From positions 248,001-312,000 of the forward strand of contig NW_025336259.1 of assembly GCF_004798865.1 (NCBI RefSeq): DNA of 64,000 nt, written 5' to 3'. Positions 47,301 to 58,100 of this stretch are shown one piece after another. The notes beneath the pieces are model-generated. The model was given only the letters and a program-made list of their open reading frames with translations. It had not been told where the DNA came from and searched no databases. Positions within the stretch are counted from its first letter, which is position 1. Every line of letters starts with the position of its first letter. Source of the stretch: Varanus komodoensis. Lineage: Eukaryota > Chordata > Lepidosauria > Squamata > Varanidae. Both the position numbers and the translations under genes were made by a program.

Positions 47301-48958
47301 GTGATAAGGCCTTCCTTAGAAGCAGATGTGCTGTAAGACTTTCCGGTATGGCCAATGAAATAAACTTGGAATCATGCCTCAAAAATAGTTCTCTGCCATG
47401 TTTGTCACACCATTCTTACCTCCTACAATGCTAAACTAATAAACTGTAGCATAATCAATTGTGCATATCAATGTTTTATTTGAAATCACATTTTATTGTG
47501 TCTTTACTTATGTATGCAACCCAGAGAACTTTTATTATGAGCAACATAGAAATACAGCAAATATAATCAAGCAAAAATATTCAAACAAGAAGCTTTTTCA
47601 CTTGCAAATAAGGTGCTTTCGCAAGCAAGACGTAAAGTCCTCTCCCCTCACCGTAGCAACCTGCAGGCTTTTAAAGAGTTTAAACAGTTTTACAAATTAT
47701 AAAATTCGCATGATCCTTTCCTGATTTAGGGAGGTCAAAAGAAAAACTTCCCAAATCTCAAATTTAAGATCTGAAGGTCTGACAGGGGCTGCCTCTTTAT
47801 CACAGGTTATAGGTTCAGACAGAGGAAGGGAGGACAGAATTGGTCTGACACAAAGCTGAACTGAATGTTACTCCTGCAGAAGAGGCTGGTTTTCTTCTCA
47901 CTCACCTGGGATTCTGCAGCTCAGCCATGCCTCCTCTTCATTCTTCCTATAAAGATGACAAAACCCCAGTTAGCATAAAGGGCCGCATGTGAAAGGAACA
48001 TCCTTGGAGAGACAGAGATGGTCACTATGAAAACAGTATCCCAACATGAATGCATGCTGTCCCTTGGTTTATGCATTCATAAAATATAACCCGCCTCATT
48101 CCCATGTGCTAGCGAGAAGTGACAGTCCTTTGGTTGCGTGTTTCATTTGTACTGTGACTTTCTACCAAAAAGAGCACTGAACGCTGCCTTGATAAAATAA
48201 TAAACCCATTTATTTATTTATTTATGTAAAGCTTTTATATCCTACACAATGTCTCAGGGCAGGATCTAAAATGCATGAAAATGCAATTAATGCAACAAAC
48301 AGCATCCAGCTCAACTGACAGCCCTGTGTTCCTCGCAGCAGGGAACAAGGTGGGAAATAAAGGCGACATAATGACAATCAGCAGACAAAAACAGCTCCAC
48401 GCCAGCGGAGGGGCCTTGCCTGCCCGGGGGGAGGGGCGGCGGCGGAGGGAGGCCCGGGCCTCCCCTCCCGGGGGGATCCTGAGACCAGAAGCAGCCCCGA
48501 GAAGGCCCCCCTTCCTGCCGCCGCCAAGCGGGCCCCGGAGGGTATCGGCCTCGAAAGGGGGGCTTCTCAAGCCGCTCGCTGGCGAACCCACGACCCTCGG
48601 AGCAACAGCTCCCATCAGCCACAGCCGAGGGACCGGCGCTCTTCCATCAGGATGGCAGCAGGCTCCCCGTTCTCCCCTAAGAGTCATCGGGGGGAAGGTG
48701 CGGGNNNNNNNNNNNNNNNNNNNNNNNNNNNNNNNNNNNNNNNNNNNNNNNNNNNNNNNNNNNNNNNNNNNNNNNNNNNNNNNNNNNNNNNNNNNNNNNN
48801 NNNNCGGAAGGGAAGCGCCCCCCGCCCCCACGGCCGCCTCGCCCGGGAGACCCGCGGGCGGCGAAGCCCCCGCAGCGGAGGGGCTGGGAAGCAGAGGGGC
48901 TCCGCGCCCACCTCAGCACCTGGTCCCAGTCGCTCTGCAGCCGCACCACCGCCGCCAT
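35379..48958 (-). CDS. PAAF1: Proteasomal ATPase-associated factor 1, twelve exons
   Basis: WD40-repeat protein that in mammals binds the ATPase ring of the 19S regulatory particle and restrains 26S proteasome assembly. Exons in gene order: 48912-48958, 47906-47946, 46070-46173, 43574-43663, 42758-42856, 41574-41724, 40484-40678, 39008-39099, 37466-37581, 37131-37213, 36793-36875, 35379-35456. Phases agree throughout and give 392 aa, exactly the human length. WD-repeat segments include ADGTMKIWQAANGEIR, HVYDVNCCRFFPSG, GGMDAQLKVWSAEDARC, SSRDGTARLWDCGKSACLG and TQDGNIYQLDVR. The C-terminus is WEKQIYTCCRDSIVRKYQLS plus DL. Exon 9 uses the donor GTGGGT; the neighbouring GT would break the frame. 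The start lies in the CpG island shared with COA4. A 100-base assembly gap falls in intron 1. Confidence 0.97.
35915..36088 (-). mobile_element. LINE tail joined to CR1 tail in PAAF1 intron
   Basis: A reversed L2-like hairpin tail (35922-35968, GCCGCCCC ... GGGACGGC) runs directly into a reversed CR1 tail that begins AGAAACAGAGAAGCAGAGCG. Both lie in PAAF1 intron 11. Confidence 0.65.
37755..38005 (-). mobile_element. MIR-like SINE in PAAF1 intron
   Basis: Reversed copy: TTTCTATCCCACCTTTCTCC box, AGTCACTCAGTGGCCTTCAC, and a TGTAACCACTATGCCACAGT end. It lies in the PAAF1 intron between exons 8 and 9. Confidence 0.7.
38286..38373. repeat. Compound microsatellite (CT)n(GT)n
   Basis: About 43 bases of CT repeat pass directly into about 45 bases of GT repeat, nearly uninterrupted. 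It lies in the PAAF1 intron between exons 8 and 9 and is probably length-polymorphic. Confidence 0.95.
39478..39692 (+). mobile_element. BovB/RTE-type LINE 3' end
   Basis: The plus strand encodes DSLEKSLILGRIEGKGRRGR followed by RMRWLDGVTEAV, the well-known C-terminal end of BovB reverse transcriptase, then ends with an ACAACAAC tail. The copy is about 210 bases and lies in PAAF1 intron 7. Confidence 0.8.
43990..44670 (-). mobile_element. L2-like LINE, 3' end with open RT C-terminus
   Basis: A minus-strand open frame of 163 codons encodes TSRLDFCNALYVGLPLKTVR, VQNRAARLLTGTGHYSHIT, LHWLPIKVRAQFKVLVITY and [18 protein letters not shown]. The 3' UTR includes the hairpin at 44066-44096. The open frame and the close match to the copy at 1.3-1.8 kb mark it as one of the youngest LINE copies here. 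It lies in PAAF1 intron 3 and is 5'-truncated. Confidence 0.85.
44825..45530 (-). mobile_element. MIR-like SINE split by a DNA transposon
   Basis: The left piece (44825-44926) has the SINE 3' box CTATCCTGCCTTTTTTCCTC; the right piece (45394-45530) continues with GACCCTGTAAAGTAGTTTGG, GGGGACTAGAACCCAGATCT and the CAGCACCATGCCATGCTGGC end. Between them sits a 467-base element with inverted ends. The two pieces join into one normal-length SINE, so the transposon came later. Confidence 0.75.
44927..45393. mobile_element. hAT-like non-autonomous DNA transposon
   Basis: It starts CAGTGGTACCTCATCTCACG and ends GTTCATGAGCCAAGGTACCACTG-like, with CAGTGGTACCT mirrored by AGGTACCACTG. The interior repeats the theme (GTTCATGACC and CATGAGCC) but has no transposase frame. 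The CAGTGGTACCTC terminus is seen in many vertebrate hAT-like elements. No exact target duplication is evident on either side. Confidence 0.7.
46330..46520 (-). repeat. SINE fragment, diverged
   Basis: ACAACAGTCCTGTGAGATAG followed by a short tail, then the 3' box TTTATAACCCACCTTTTGCA, suggests two decayed pieces of the local SINE family in PAAF1 intron 2. Confidence 0.4.
48705..48804. other. Assembly gap of 100 N
   Basis: Exactly 100 unknown bases, the usual placeholder for a gap of unknown size. It lies in PAAF1 intron 1, inside the very GC-rich island. Long frames drawn through the gap are meaningless. Confidence 0.99.
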
Positions 48959-48974
48959 CTTGCCCGGCCCGGCC

Positions 48975-49049
48975 CGCCCCGGAAAGCGCGTCCGCTCTCG
49001 CGCGCCCAGGAAGCGGCGCGGCCGGAGCGGGGACCGCAGGGCGGCTCAG
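48975..49049 (+). other. COA4: COA4 non-coding exon 1 (predicted)
   Basis: CGGCTCAG followed by the donor GTGAGC at 49050 closes a GC-rich exon just across the promoter from PAAF1. It can splice to the acceptor at 50172, ten bases before the COA4 start codon. The 5' boundary is an estimate. Confidence 0.6.
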
Positions 49050-50182
49050 GTGAGCGCGGGCCGCCGGGGCGCCCGGGGCGGCGGGGCCGTTGGCGTGCCC
49101 GCGTAGCGCGGTGGGCGGGGCGCCCGGCGCGCGGGCGAAGCTAAGCAGGCGCGGCCGCGGCCGCCTCTGGAAGGGAGACTGGTGGCGCCCTGCGCCCTGC
49201 GCCAGGGGCGGTGTTGCGGCGTGTCCCGCTGGGGCTGGCGCGCAGAAACGGGGAAGCCGCCCGCCCCACCGTGGCCCTGCTCTCCATGGTGCGGATCCGG
49301 GGCACTCGGGAGCCCCGCTGCATCGGGTCCCGCGGGAAGGGAGGAGCGGGGCTTTTGCACCTCCTGCTGCCCCCACCCCTGAATTTGCTTTTTCTGAAAT
49401 CAAATGCTCTTCTCTGCCTTGTCCGTACCTCCCTTTTTACAAATAGGGGTGTCCCTCGGAGAAGGGGTCCCTTAAAAGTCCACAGACACATGTGCTTCCT
49501 CTTCTACTAGCCTCCACCTCTCGCCCTTCTGCCTGGGGGTTTTTTCCTGAAATCCAATGCCCTTATTTCCTCCTCTAGACATTTTTTTTTAACACGTAGG
49601 TGTTTCTTTAGGCGATAGGGACCTTTAAATACATCATTAACAGCACATGTAAATCAGTATTATGCGAGCTTGTGCTTTTTGGCTCTGTCTTCCTGTCCTG
49701 AGCCCCTGGACCTTATCAGTGCTTGGCACCTTGGGCAGAAGCGATGAAGCTTATTTGTCAGTCCAGGGGGCCAGGCAGAAGCTCAGCAAGCGATGCTTTT
49801 CCTCCATTAGCCAGGAGTGGCTGCATGCAAAATGTAGCAAAGAATTTGTACCCGTGCAAAAGGAGTCTGTGTCCTTCCTTCCACCAGAAGGCAAAACACC
49901 CGAGAGAGCTGGACCATTGACAGCACCTGCAATCACACCAATCTTCAGGGACGCTCGCATTTATTGGCACTTAAGCACTCGATATTCTTTGTTCTCCCAC
50001 AGCAGATGCTGTCTTGGAAGAGATGATCTAAGTTATCAGCATTTCCGCATCTGTGGTTGTCCCTGGTAGGTATGAAGATCTCAGCAGCACATTTTTCTGA
50101 TGGTTGGATTTCCCCAGCTGCCTCCTCCCTTCAAATGTTCATTTTCTCATCCCTTACTCACCCTTCATCCAGATCCCCCAAT

Positions 50183-50446
50183 ATGTCCACGGCCAGCCCA
50201 CCTGGCCACAACTGGAGCCGGAAATCAAAAGCAGAGGAGGAGGAGGAGGATCCCTTTGATCAAATGATCTCGCGCACGGGGTGCGCCGCTTTCCACTATG
50301 CGGTGCAGGAGTGCATGGCCGAGCACCAGGACTGGCGCAAGTGCCAGGCGCAAGTGCAGAGCTTTAAGGACTGCATGCAGGAGTATCAGAAGCAGCGCGC
50401 AGAAGAGGTGCAGAGACGGCAGGCGCTGCACCGTGGCTCGAGCTGA
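50183..50446 (+). CDS. COA4: Cytochrome c oxidase assembly factor 4
   Basis: Small twin-CX9C protein of the mitochondrial intermembrane space, needed for assembly of complex IV and imported by disulfide relay. The single coding exon gives 87 aa, the human length. A charged acidic N-terminal part (KAEEEEEDPFDQMISRTG) precedes the CHCH domain. The first pair is C-AAFHYAVQE-C and the second C-QAQVQSFKD-C, so both spacings are exactly nine. No signal peptide is present, as expected. The acceptor at 50172 (CATCCAG) leaves ten untranslated bases before ATG. The gene faces away from PAAF1 and converges with MRPL48. Confidence 0.97.
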   Translation: MSTASPPGHNWSRKSKAEEEEEDPFDQMISRTGCAAFHYAVQECMAEHQDWRKCQAQVQSFKDCMQEYQKQRAEEVQRRQALHRGSS

Positions 50447-50654
50447 GGGAAGGCGAGCTGGCGGCACGGCACCCCTTTGCTCTGCGGGCTGCTCAAGGAC
50501 CATCGGGGCAGGACTGCGCTGGTGCTTCGTTCTCGATGATGCAAAGCAAGGTGAGAAGAGCCCCGTTCGACAGGGATGTACGCCCAGTGCGAGGCTCATG
50601 CCAGTAACCACGTTGCTGCATCTGTGTTTTTAACAGGAGACCTGTCCTGCCAAA

Positions 50655-50660
50655 AATAAA
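50655..50660 (+). terminator. COA4: COA4 polyadenylation signal
   Basis: AATAAA occurs 209 bases after the COA4 stop codon, followed by a T-rich stretch. Confidence 0.75.
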
Positions 50661-51228
50661 TGTGGAATCGATCTCTTTATCTTTTGGGGTGATGCAGGAG
50701 TGAAATGCAGGTTGTTCTAGAGGTGCTTTGTGTAAGAGGAACTGCTGGCAGCCGCTGCTTCTCTGGCTGATGGGCCAGGCTGGTCTCCCCTGGGCTTGAC
50801 ATTGCGCCTGGGAAGCAGGGGGCACAGCCCCCAGTTGCCCTGTGCCAATGGCAAAATCCAGCGTGCGCTTCCCTTGTGTTCTCCGTTCCCACGCTGCTTT
50901 CCGTGCACACAAGATGCATAACTAGAAATCGTCCTAGATCCTTTTGTTCCTGAAGGTTAAGTGCTCCCTTGAGCCCTGAAGACCCTTCCCCACAGTAGCT
51001 GCCCACCAACTCTCTGAATGTAAGAAGGAAAGAGCAATGCGCCGTGGGGGGGGGGGCCGGTGTGGATTCTGCATGGAAGCTTTGACTGACGTGTTTCACC
51101 AGCCCCGGTGCAGTAGGCACAGCTCTACCCTTAACGGGGGCCTAGAAATGTTACCTTAATTCATTAAATGAAATGAGTTGCCCCCAGAAGAGTCATGCCT
51201 GGAGCAGTGACTTATGCAGGATGCTGAC

Positions 51229-51253
51229 GGGGGGGGGGGGGGGGGGGGGGGGG
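51229..51253 (+). repeat. Uninterrupted run of 25 G
   Basis: A pure G homopolymer, long enough to form G-quadruplexes and to be unreliable in length in any assembly. Confidence 0.95.
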
Positions 51254-51599
51254 TGCATCCTCTGACTGCAGGGAATTCACACACTTCTACTCAGCTTGCC
51301 AGAAACGTGGGGGAACACTGGCTTAAGGAGAGAGCAAGGTTACTGCATGAGATGGACTTGAAACCCAATGGGGCAGACCTTCTTACAGGGCTGCTTAAGG
51401 GACTGGCGGCATTTTCTGTACCATGCAAAGAAACAGGGATGGGGACAGAAATGCGACTTTTTGTGGTCGTTCCTACTGGAATGCAGAGATGGTTTTGTGG
51501 AATCTGGCAGTCCTGGCCTTTCCTGCTTCACTGGCGCTGCTCCGACTAACCGCCAGGTGGCACTTGGTTGTCAAGAAGCATTCTGGAGGTGACACATGC

Positions 51600-51737
51600 T
51601 TCAGTCCAGCTTTCACCAACTCAGCACTGGACAGACATTTCGGACCGCAGTTCCCACGATCCCCAGCATGGCATCATGTGCTGACTGAGGATGATGGGAG
51701 TCACAGCCCAGAGCATCTGGAGGGCACCAGGTCAGGG
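51600..51737. repeat. Palindromic repeat, near-complete copy
   Basis: Arms include GACCGCAGTTCCCACGATCC and GGATGATGGGAGTCACAGCC around CAGCATGGCATCATGTGCTG, with an outer GAGCATCTGGAGGGCACCAG arm. Same family as the unit at 23498-23637. Confidence 0.55.
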
Positions 51738-51945
51738 GAGAGTGCTCTCAGTTTAATCGGGCAGGTCCTGACAAGGGCAAGTCTGAGTGGGTGCAGATGG
51801 TCTTGTGAATGTTGGTGCTACTCGCAGGCGCAAAAACTCTAATTCTGACATTTTTAATTCAACCAAACAAGGAGTGTTCTCTGGACGCATGATCCCAACA
51901 AAGACTCTCACTGCTACACACTACAGCACACCACGTTTTTTGCTG

Positions 51946-51951
51946 TTTATT
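51946..51951 (-). terminator. MRPL48: MRPL48 polyadenylation signal
   Basis: Minus-strand AATAAA 150 bases beyond the MRPL48 stop codon. The COA4 signal on the other strand is 1.3 kb away. Confidence 0.7.
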
Positions 51952-52100
51952 ACGGGAAAAGGCCCACAGTGGCAGAGCGAGCATGCCCAGAAAATACAGA
52001 AGTCCATTTCCACAGAATCACGGAAAGCGGCCGGAAAGACGGTTGGACTAACCTAAACACCGAGGTATTACGGGCACTTGTAAGAAGCTGCCGGGTTGAC

Positions 52101-55100
52101 TCAGTTCAGCTGGGAAAGCAGCTGTTCGAGTTCTGGACGGTCCTTCAGTCGGATTTTGAAGTCTTCCTCTGTATGCTGTGGAGGGGTTCAGAGAAACAGC
52201 AGGTGGTTATGAATCAGGCAGAGATTAGCGGGGGGGAGGGCTGGTGTGCACCCTCCTTCCCTTCCAAAAAAGATCTTACGCTTGAATCTCCCCATCCTTG
52301 CCAAACCCACAAGGCTCCCAACAGCAGGAGAGGAGCCAGAGACAACAGGTTTGGCCAGGGCAGAGCAGCTCCTCTCAGCGCACAAACATTTCAGAGATTC
52401 TGTGGAGCGGGGCTGCGGGTATCCGCTTGTTAGATGTGACCAGATGCCCAGCCCTCATCCAGTGCAAAGCAGCATCCAGTGCAAAGCAGCGGTGGGCAGC
52501 TTAAGCTGGAACTGTGGTGGTGGGAAGTGGGGACATTCATTTTTAATACTCGCTAAAAGCAAACCTTGCAAAGTGCACCTCGGTTGTCAGCATTTTTAAA
52601 AGCCACAGTGAAGTTTAGGAAATGGGAGGATCAAAATGTGTTTTTTTGAAAGTAGGTTTTCTCCCAAGGTCACGTTTCCTGCAGATGCCCCAACTTTTTC
52701 TGCCCATGCACCAAAGGCAGGGAGATACAGCTCTGGAGCCAACATGCCTGAGCCACGGTTCTGCTTCATGGGGCTGCCTGCGGTTTATTAGCTAACGAGT
52801 GCCTGGCGGCACGTAAATTAAGGGCAAGCAGAGGAGGAGACACGCCATTAAGCATCTGGTGCAGCTGAGGAGGGGAAAAAACGGCTTTCTAGACAAAAAT
52901 TACGCAAGCATAATTCCTCAGACTGCAACTTCTTGAACAGAGGACAGTAAATCAAAAGGCCAAGAGCCTCATGGCAACTCCCACCTTTCCCAGCCAGCGT
53001 GGCCACGACACTGATAAAAATAACACCCCCCCCACCCCCATCCTGTGCTTATCACAGGGAAGCCTGGCCACTTCCATGCGCATGCGCCATTTACACCTGC
53101 TGACAGTGCATGCGAAGGTTGCTCAGCACCACTACTTTCTGGGACCACATTTTCGTGACAGGGGGAAGCGGCCTCTGGAGCTACCCAAGGTATGTGAGCA
53201 TGAGCAGGTTGAGCCCCAAGCAGATTTCTCTCCTCTCTTAAGTGCAGACACATCACACCACCACCGTGTCAGTGAAGGACATCGGCTTGAAGACATGCCC
53301 AACACTACTGGACTATCTGTAGAGCAGGGCATTCAGCCATGCATCTCTGAGAACTTTCCGTCACTTTCTGCTTAGCGGGGCTGGCCCAAAAGATGGTGCT
53401 GCCTGAGGTACGGCAGCGAATGGTGCCCCGACCACCCAAACCAAGGTGCATCGTGTCCAAAGATGGCCAAGTTACTTTGGTCCATGAGACAGCAAATCCC
53501 ATAAGGGTTAGGGTTAGGGTGGAAATACAATTCTCTTCATGGATCACTGCCTTGCCGTGGCAAAGGGGCTTGTGCAGCTCAATGAAGCTATGAGCTATGC
53601 CGTGCAGGGCCACCCAAGACGGACAGGCCATAGCAGAGAGCGCTGACAAAACGTGATCCACTGGAAGAAATACAATAAAAACAAACTCAGTAACAATTTG
53701 CTGCCATAGCAAGAGATCCAAAAGCAGCTGCCCGAGATGACCGAATCGCTCTGCTGCATGGCAGAACAAGCCCTGACAGGAAACAGTGAATGCTTCCAGT
53801 CCGACTCTACGTACCTCTTTCACTAACAGATGGACTCCTTCAGGCTGGTTATTCCAAAGGACTTCCAAGAGAATGGGTGCAAATGTGGCAGTCAAACCTT
53901 TGATCTGGGTTGGGGAGTGAATTAAATCACCAGATGACAAAAGAACAAAGATGCAAAACTAGACCAATTATGTTACCAGCACGTCGTCATTATTATCGCT
54001 GCATTACATTTACATCACATGCTTTTCCCTCTTGCAAGAGACCGAAGGTGGCTTACATAATCCCTTTTAGCCTCACAATCACTTTGTAAGGTAGGTTAGA
54101 CTATCAGTGAGTCATCCCAAGTCATCCAATGAACTTTATGGCTGAATGCAGACCAGAACCCAGATCTCCTGAGTCCCTGTCCAACGCCACGCCACATTAT
54201 AAAGAATCCTTTTCTACCAGGAGCAAAAGGCACAGCGTGAAACCAGCACTCTGTACCATTTTGTCACAGATTTGGAAAGTGGCAAAATGACATTTGTACT
54301 GCACTTCTCCTCCAAAATGCTCCCATGGGGTTTACCCAATTTAGCCCCATCGCTCTTGTTCACATCCAGCACCCCATCGCCTGTATCACGCTGTTTTCAC
54401 TGCTAACAGGCAACAGAATTGAGGAAACGAATGTCATTCAGTTATTTTTTTAGTGAACACAGTTGATACTCCATTTTGATTCAGAAATCTGAAGGCTGAA
54501 TTGTGACAATGTATTATCATCATCTTCATCATTTCTATACTGCCCTACAGTCAAAGTTCTCTGTATGGTTTAGCGCTATCTAATACAGACCGCAAAACAC
54601 GGAAAATATGCAAAATTCTTGCAAAATGTTGTCTTGGTTCTAGCTCACACTGTAGGGCAGGGTAGGGCATGGCGTGGGAGGAACAGGGGAGCTAATGGCA
54701 GGCCACTATTCCGTGAAATTCAGTCATAGGACCCCTCCCGCCTGGGGCTATCTGGTATTTGGGATTACAGCTGGAAGAAGCAACTGGGAAGCAATATGGC
54801 CACACACACATGCTACTGGGCAGAAAGGGAAGAACTTCATTTGGGTAAGCTGCATTCCCACATATGCCGAGCCAGAAATGGCTGGGGCATGCTGGGAGCC
54901 ACAGGCCTTTTCTCCATCTCAGCATGCGTAGCAGCGCACCCTTAAATGACTGAGGAACTGCAGTGTTGAAATACTGTATTCAAAGCCCCCAGGCCCCAAC
55001 TGTGTCAAATGCTGCCTGCAGAGCTGTGAAGACGAGGAGCTCGAGGCTCGATCTTGCATCGCACGCAGCTCGCTGGCCCAAGTGTCGCTGTTCTTTGTCC

Positions 55101-58100
55101 CCGAAGGAGGCAGCGGCGTCCTTGCTCTATTAGTGGTTCTGTAAAGGTTGCCCATCTGAGGACAACTATCCTCTTTTGCTTTTTCTGCTCATTTTATAGC
55201 CAACAATCTGGCGGGAAGTCGGTCTTGCAATGGTGATGTGAAGGAGCTCTCATCACACATGGGCTAATCGCCACATCTCCACTGGCAGCCGGCTCTCCTG
55301 TCAATGTGCACAGATCTGCAGCTCCACAAAGAGTAGGGGCTTGCTCTCTAAGAGTGCGTGGACCCTCCTTTTGCAGTGTGCTCCGGGAAACCGCCTGCTC
55401 CAGGGATGACGCTGAAGGCCTGCGGATGTCGAAGTGCCACTTGAAAGCAAAGCCAAAGGAAAGAGCAGACCAGCTCTCCTGCCTACCTGTACAACTCGCT
55501 GGTGGGTTGTAAGAACGCCGTCGAGCTTCATCTTGGACCCCTGCTCCTGAGTCAGCATTACTTCCGTGGTCCTGGTGGGCATGGCATAGCTGTGGAAATG
55601 GTAAACCAGCCTCAACATTTGAGAGGCAGAGATAAAGAGGGAGGCAGGGGGAATGGGGGATTCTTGCAATACTCAGCAGAAAGAAAGGAACTTTAGGCCT
55701 GGGGGAAATGAGGCTCTTCAGGGAGCCTTTGTGCCTAATTAGCCATGCAAGATGGGCTGCCTGTGTTAATGAGGTCTTTTTGCTCAGTACTTCTGCATCA
55801 ACCTGCCTGTGTAATTTGCCCCGAAGATGCACTCTGTAAAAATCAGCAAGGTGTATTTCATTTACAGGCCTTGTCCCAAAGGCTCAGAGTGGGCGGAAGA
55901 AAGAAAAGCAACAGAGTTCAGAGACTGATCTTGACGATAAACCAGCCGACTGCAGTGGACACGGAAAACTGGTCTGACTGGGCGTGGCTTCCGGAGACCT
56001 GGCCTGAAATCCCTGCTTACTCGTGGCATTTGCTGGGTGTGTTTTGCTGGAGTCCTGGAATTCCAGTCATGAGGAATGAAGTTCAGATTTTTACTAGTGA
56101 GACAACCCAGTCCCCTGCAGTAACTTACAACAGCATGCTCCTGGGTAGCGGCCCTCATGGCCAGCTACAAGATCTTAGAACATATACAGAGTGCGTCATA
56201 GGTTCTGTGTCTCACACACACAGCAGCAGGGCAGAGGAGGAGGAAATAATGAAAACACGGTCAGAAGGATGTGAGAGGTCTGCAGAGGGGACTCGGTACA
56301 ATAGCTCTGATTACAGGAGATTGTCGTTTCAATCATGAATGGAGGAATTATTGGCAGTCTTGGCTGTGGGTTTGAATGTGTAAATTGGGGTCACCAGAAT
56401 ACCACCAGGAAAACCTAGCTGGCCATCAGCTTTGTTGCTGTAAGCACAGGAATGGACAAAGGCTAACTTTCCTTGGGAGCGCCTCACCCCTTAGGCAAAC
56501 ACCTTTGCAAGTAAATGTAGCAGCCACTCTCAGATGAGCCTTCCAATCTCTGAAAGCTTGCGCTAAACAGAAGCCTGGTCTGGAATTCTGGTTCTTTCTG
56601 AGGAAGAAGCCAGGATATTGCAGGTCTGACTTTATAACACAAAGGCGCATATAAACAACTTTTTTTCTATAAGGATTCCTCTGGATTTTCCCAAGGGTTT
56701 CGATCAGGGGCCCGCCAGGCAAAACAAGTGGCCGCTTTTGCAAATGACGCGCCCCTTGGTTTCTAGTACCACGTAGGGTGGCCAGCTGCAAAAGGGGGAC
56801 AGGAACTCCTCCTGCACTTTTGAGCGGAAGAGGGAAGATCAGTAAGTATAGCTTGCCGTGCAAACTATCCCAGCTGGAATGCCCTCCTGCATGACTGTGA
56901 AAGGTGCAAGAAGGCAGTCCTCCCTTGCCCCTGGCCACCCCATCGTCAGCGGGCAGGGGAGGGGGGCTGCACAAGCCAAGCACACGATGCGGCCCACGGG
57001 CCACATGGACCCCGCCCTGCTCTTGCCATGCTGCACAGTAATTCAAAGAAAGGCTGGTGCCGCGGTACCTTAGAAAAGACACACGAGCTTGTTTCCACTC
57101 TTCTGGCTGGCAATGGCAGAAGTGCAGCCCGGAAAGGGGCAGAATCTGTGGGAAGCGGGCCCCAAACTCGCAAAGCTGTCCGTCCTTGAGCTAAACTCTG
57201 GCCGTGCTCAGCCCTCCTCTCCAGTTTACAAGATCTGACCAGGCCATCCTGACAGTTTCAAGGACCACAGCTGACTGCTCCAGCTCCCAGAATGCGGTCT
57301 CCAGCCCAGGAGCCACACGATTCTGATCGGCCCTGAGAAATGCAGCACGAGGGAAGGGGCCTCACTGCCCAGGCTCTCCCGACTGCCCCAGAGCGGAGAC
57401 GCAGCTCCCCGACCCGCACCTTTCCTGCACGATGATGGACAGTCGATTGCACAGCTTGTGGATGTACTTCATATAGTGCTCGACGAGGGTCATGTCGTAG
57501 CCAGTCATCACGATGCTCAAGGAGCCGTACTCGTGCTCTGTCCCGGGATCGATCTCCTTCATGTGTACGGAGGCCCTCCTCTTCTTGGAAGCCTGTGGAG
57601 GCAAAAGCCGCATCCACTTGAATTCAGCTTTTTTATGCATTTATGACTGGCTTGTGCACGGCCTGGGATTGTAATCCCTGCCGGAGCACCTCTCTCAACC
57701 TCCAGCAACTCCGACACGGTCCCCCCCACTTGACCCAGTTCCCATTCAGGAGCTGGGACTGATCCCGGGGCCAATCCTTCTCCGCTCTGACTGCTGGCAA
57801 ACGGGTGGCCCATTGCCTGACCGCACGTGCCTTGCTCTCCTGTCACAGGATGAGCAGCCAGGGATGGGGAGGAAGGGCCAAGGAGAGGAGCGTTGCAGGT
57901 GCTCACCTCACCTGATCTCCAAATCGGCTGCCATCCAAAGGAACGGACTGCAGCTCCCTAACTTAACTGGAGGTGGCAACCCTACACATCAGGTGGGCGC
58001 CAGGCGGGAAAGGCTGCTCAGAATGAAGATCAGCACCGGATGCCCTTGGGCAAAATGAGTATCACCCTAAATATATGTGAATACTAGAGAATATTGTTTT

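Larger units (their letters stand above)
48410..49340. promoter_or_regulatory. Bidirectional CpG-island promoter of PAAF1 and COA4
   Basis: GC-rich sequence surrounds the divergent 5' ends of PAAF1 (start codon at 48958, minus) and COA4 (first exon ending 49049, plus). GCCGCCATCTTG at 48951-48962 is a consensus YY1 site placed on the PAAF1 start codon, as in many mammalian promoters of this kind. CGGAAG at 48805 is a possible ETS site beside the assembly gap. There is no TATA box. Confidence 0.75.
50661..51930. other. COA4-MRPL48 convergent spacer
   Basis: No gene is seen. The stretch holds a run of 25 G (51229-51253) and a palindromic repeat (about 51600-51737). The rest is unassigned. Confidence 0.6.

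Noticed and set aside
48275-49144. Long frames spanning the N gap near PAAF1 exon 1
   Set aside because: They pass through 100 unknown bases and the PAAF1 exon in a wrong frame. They have no recognisable protein.
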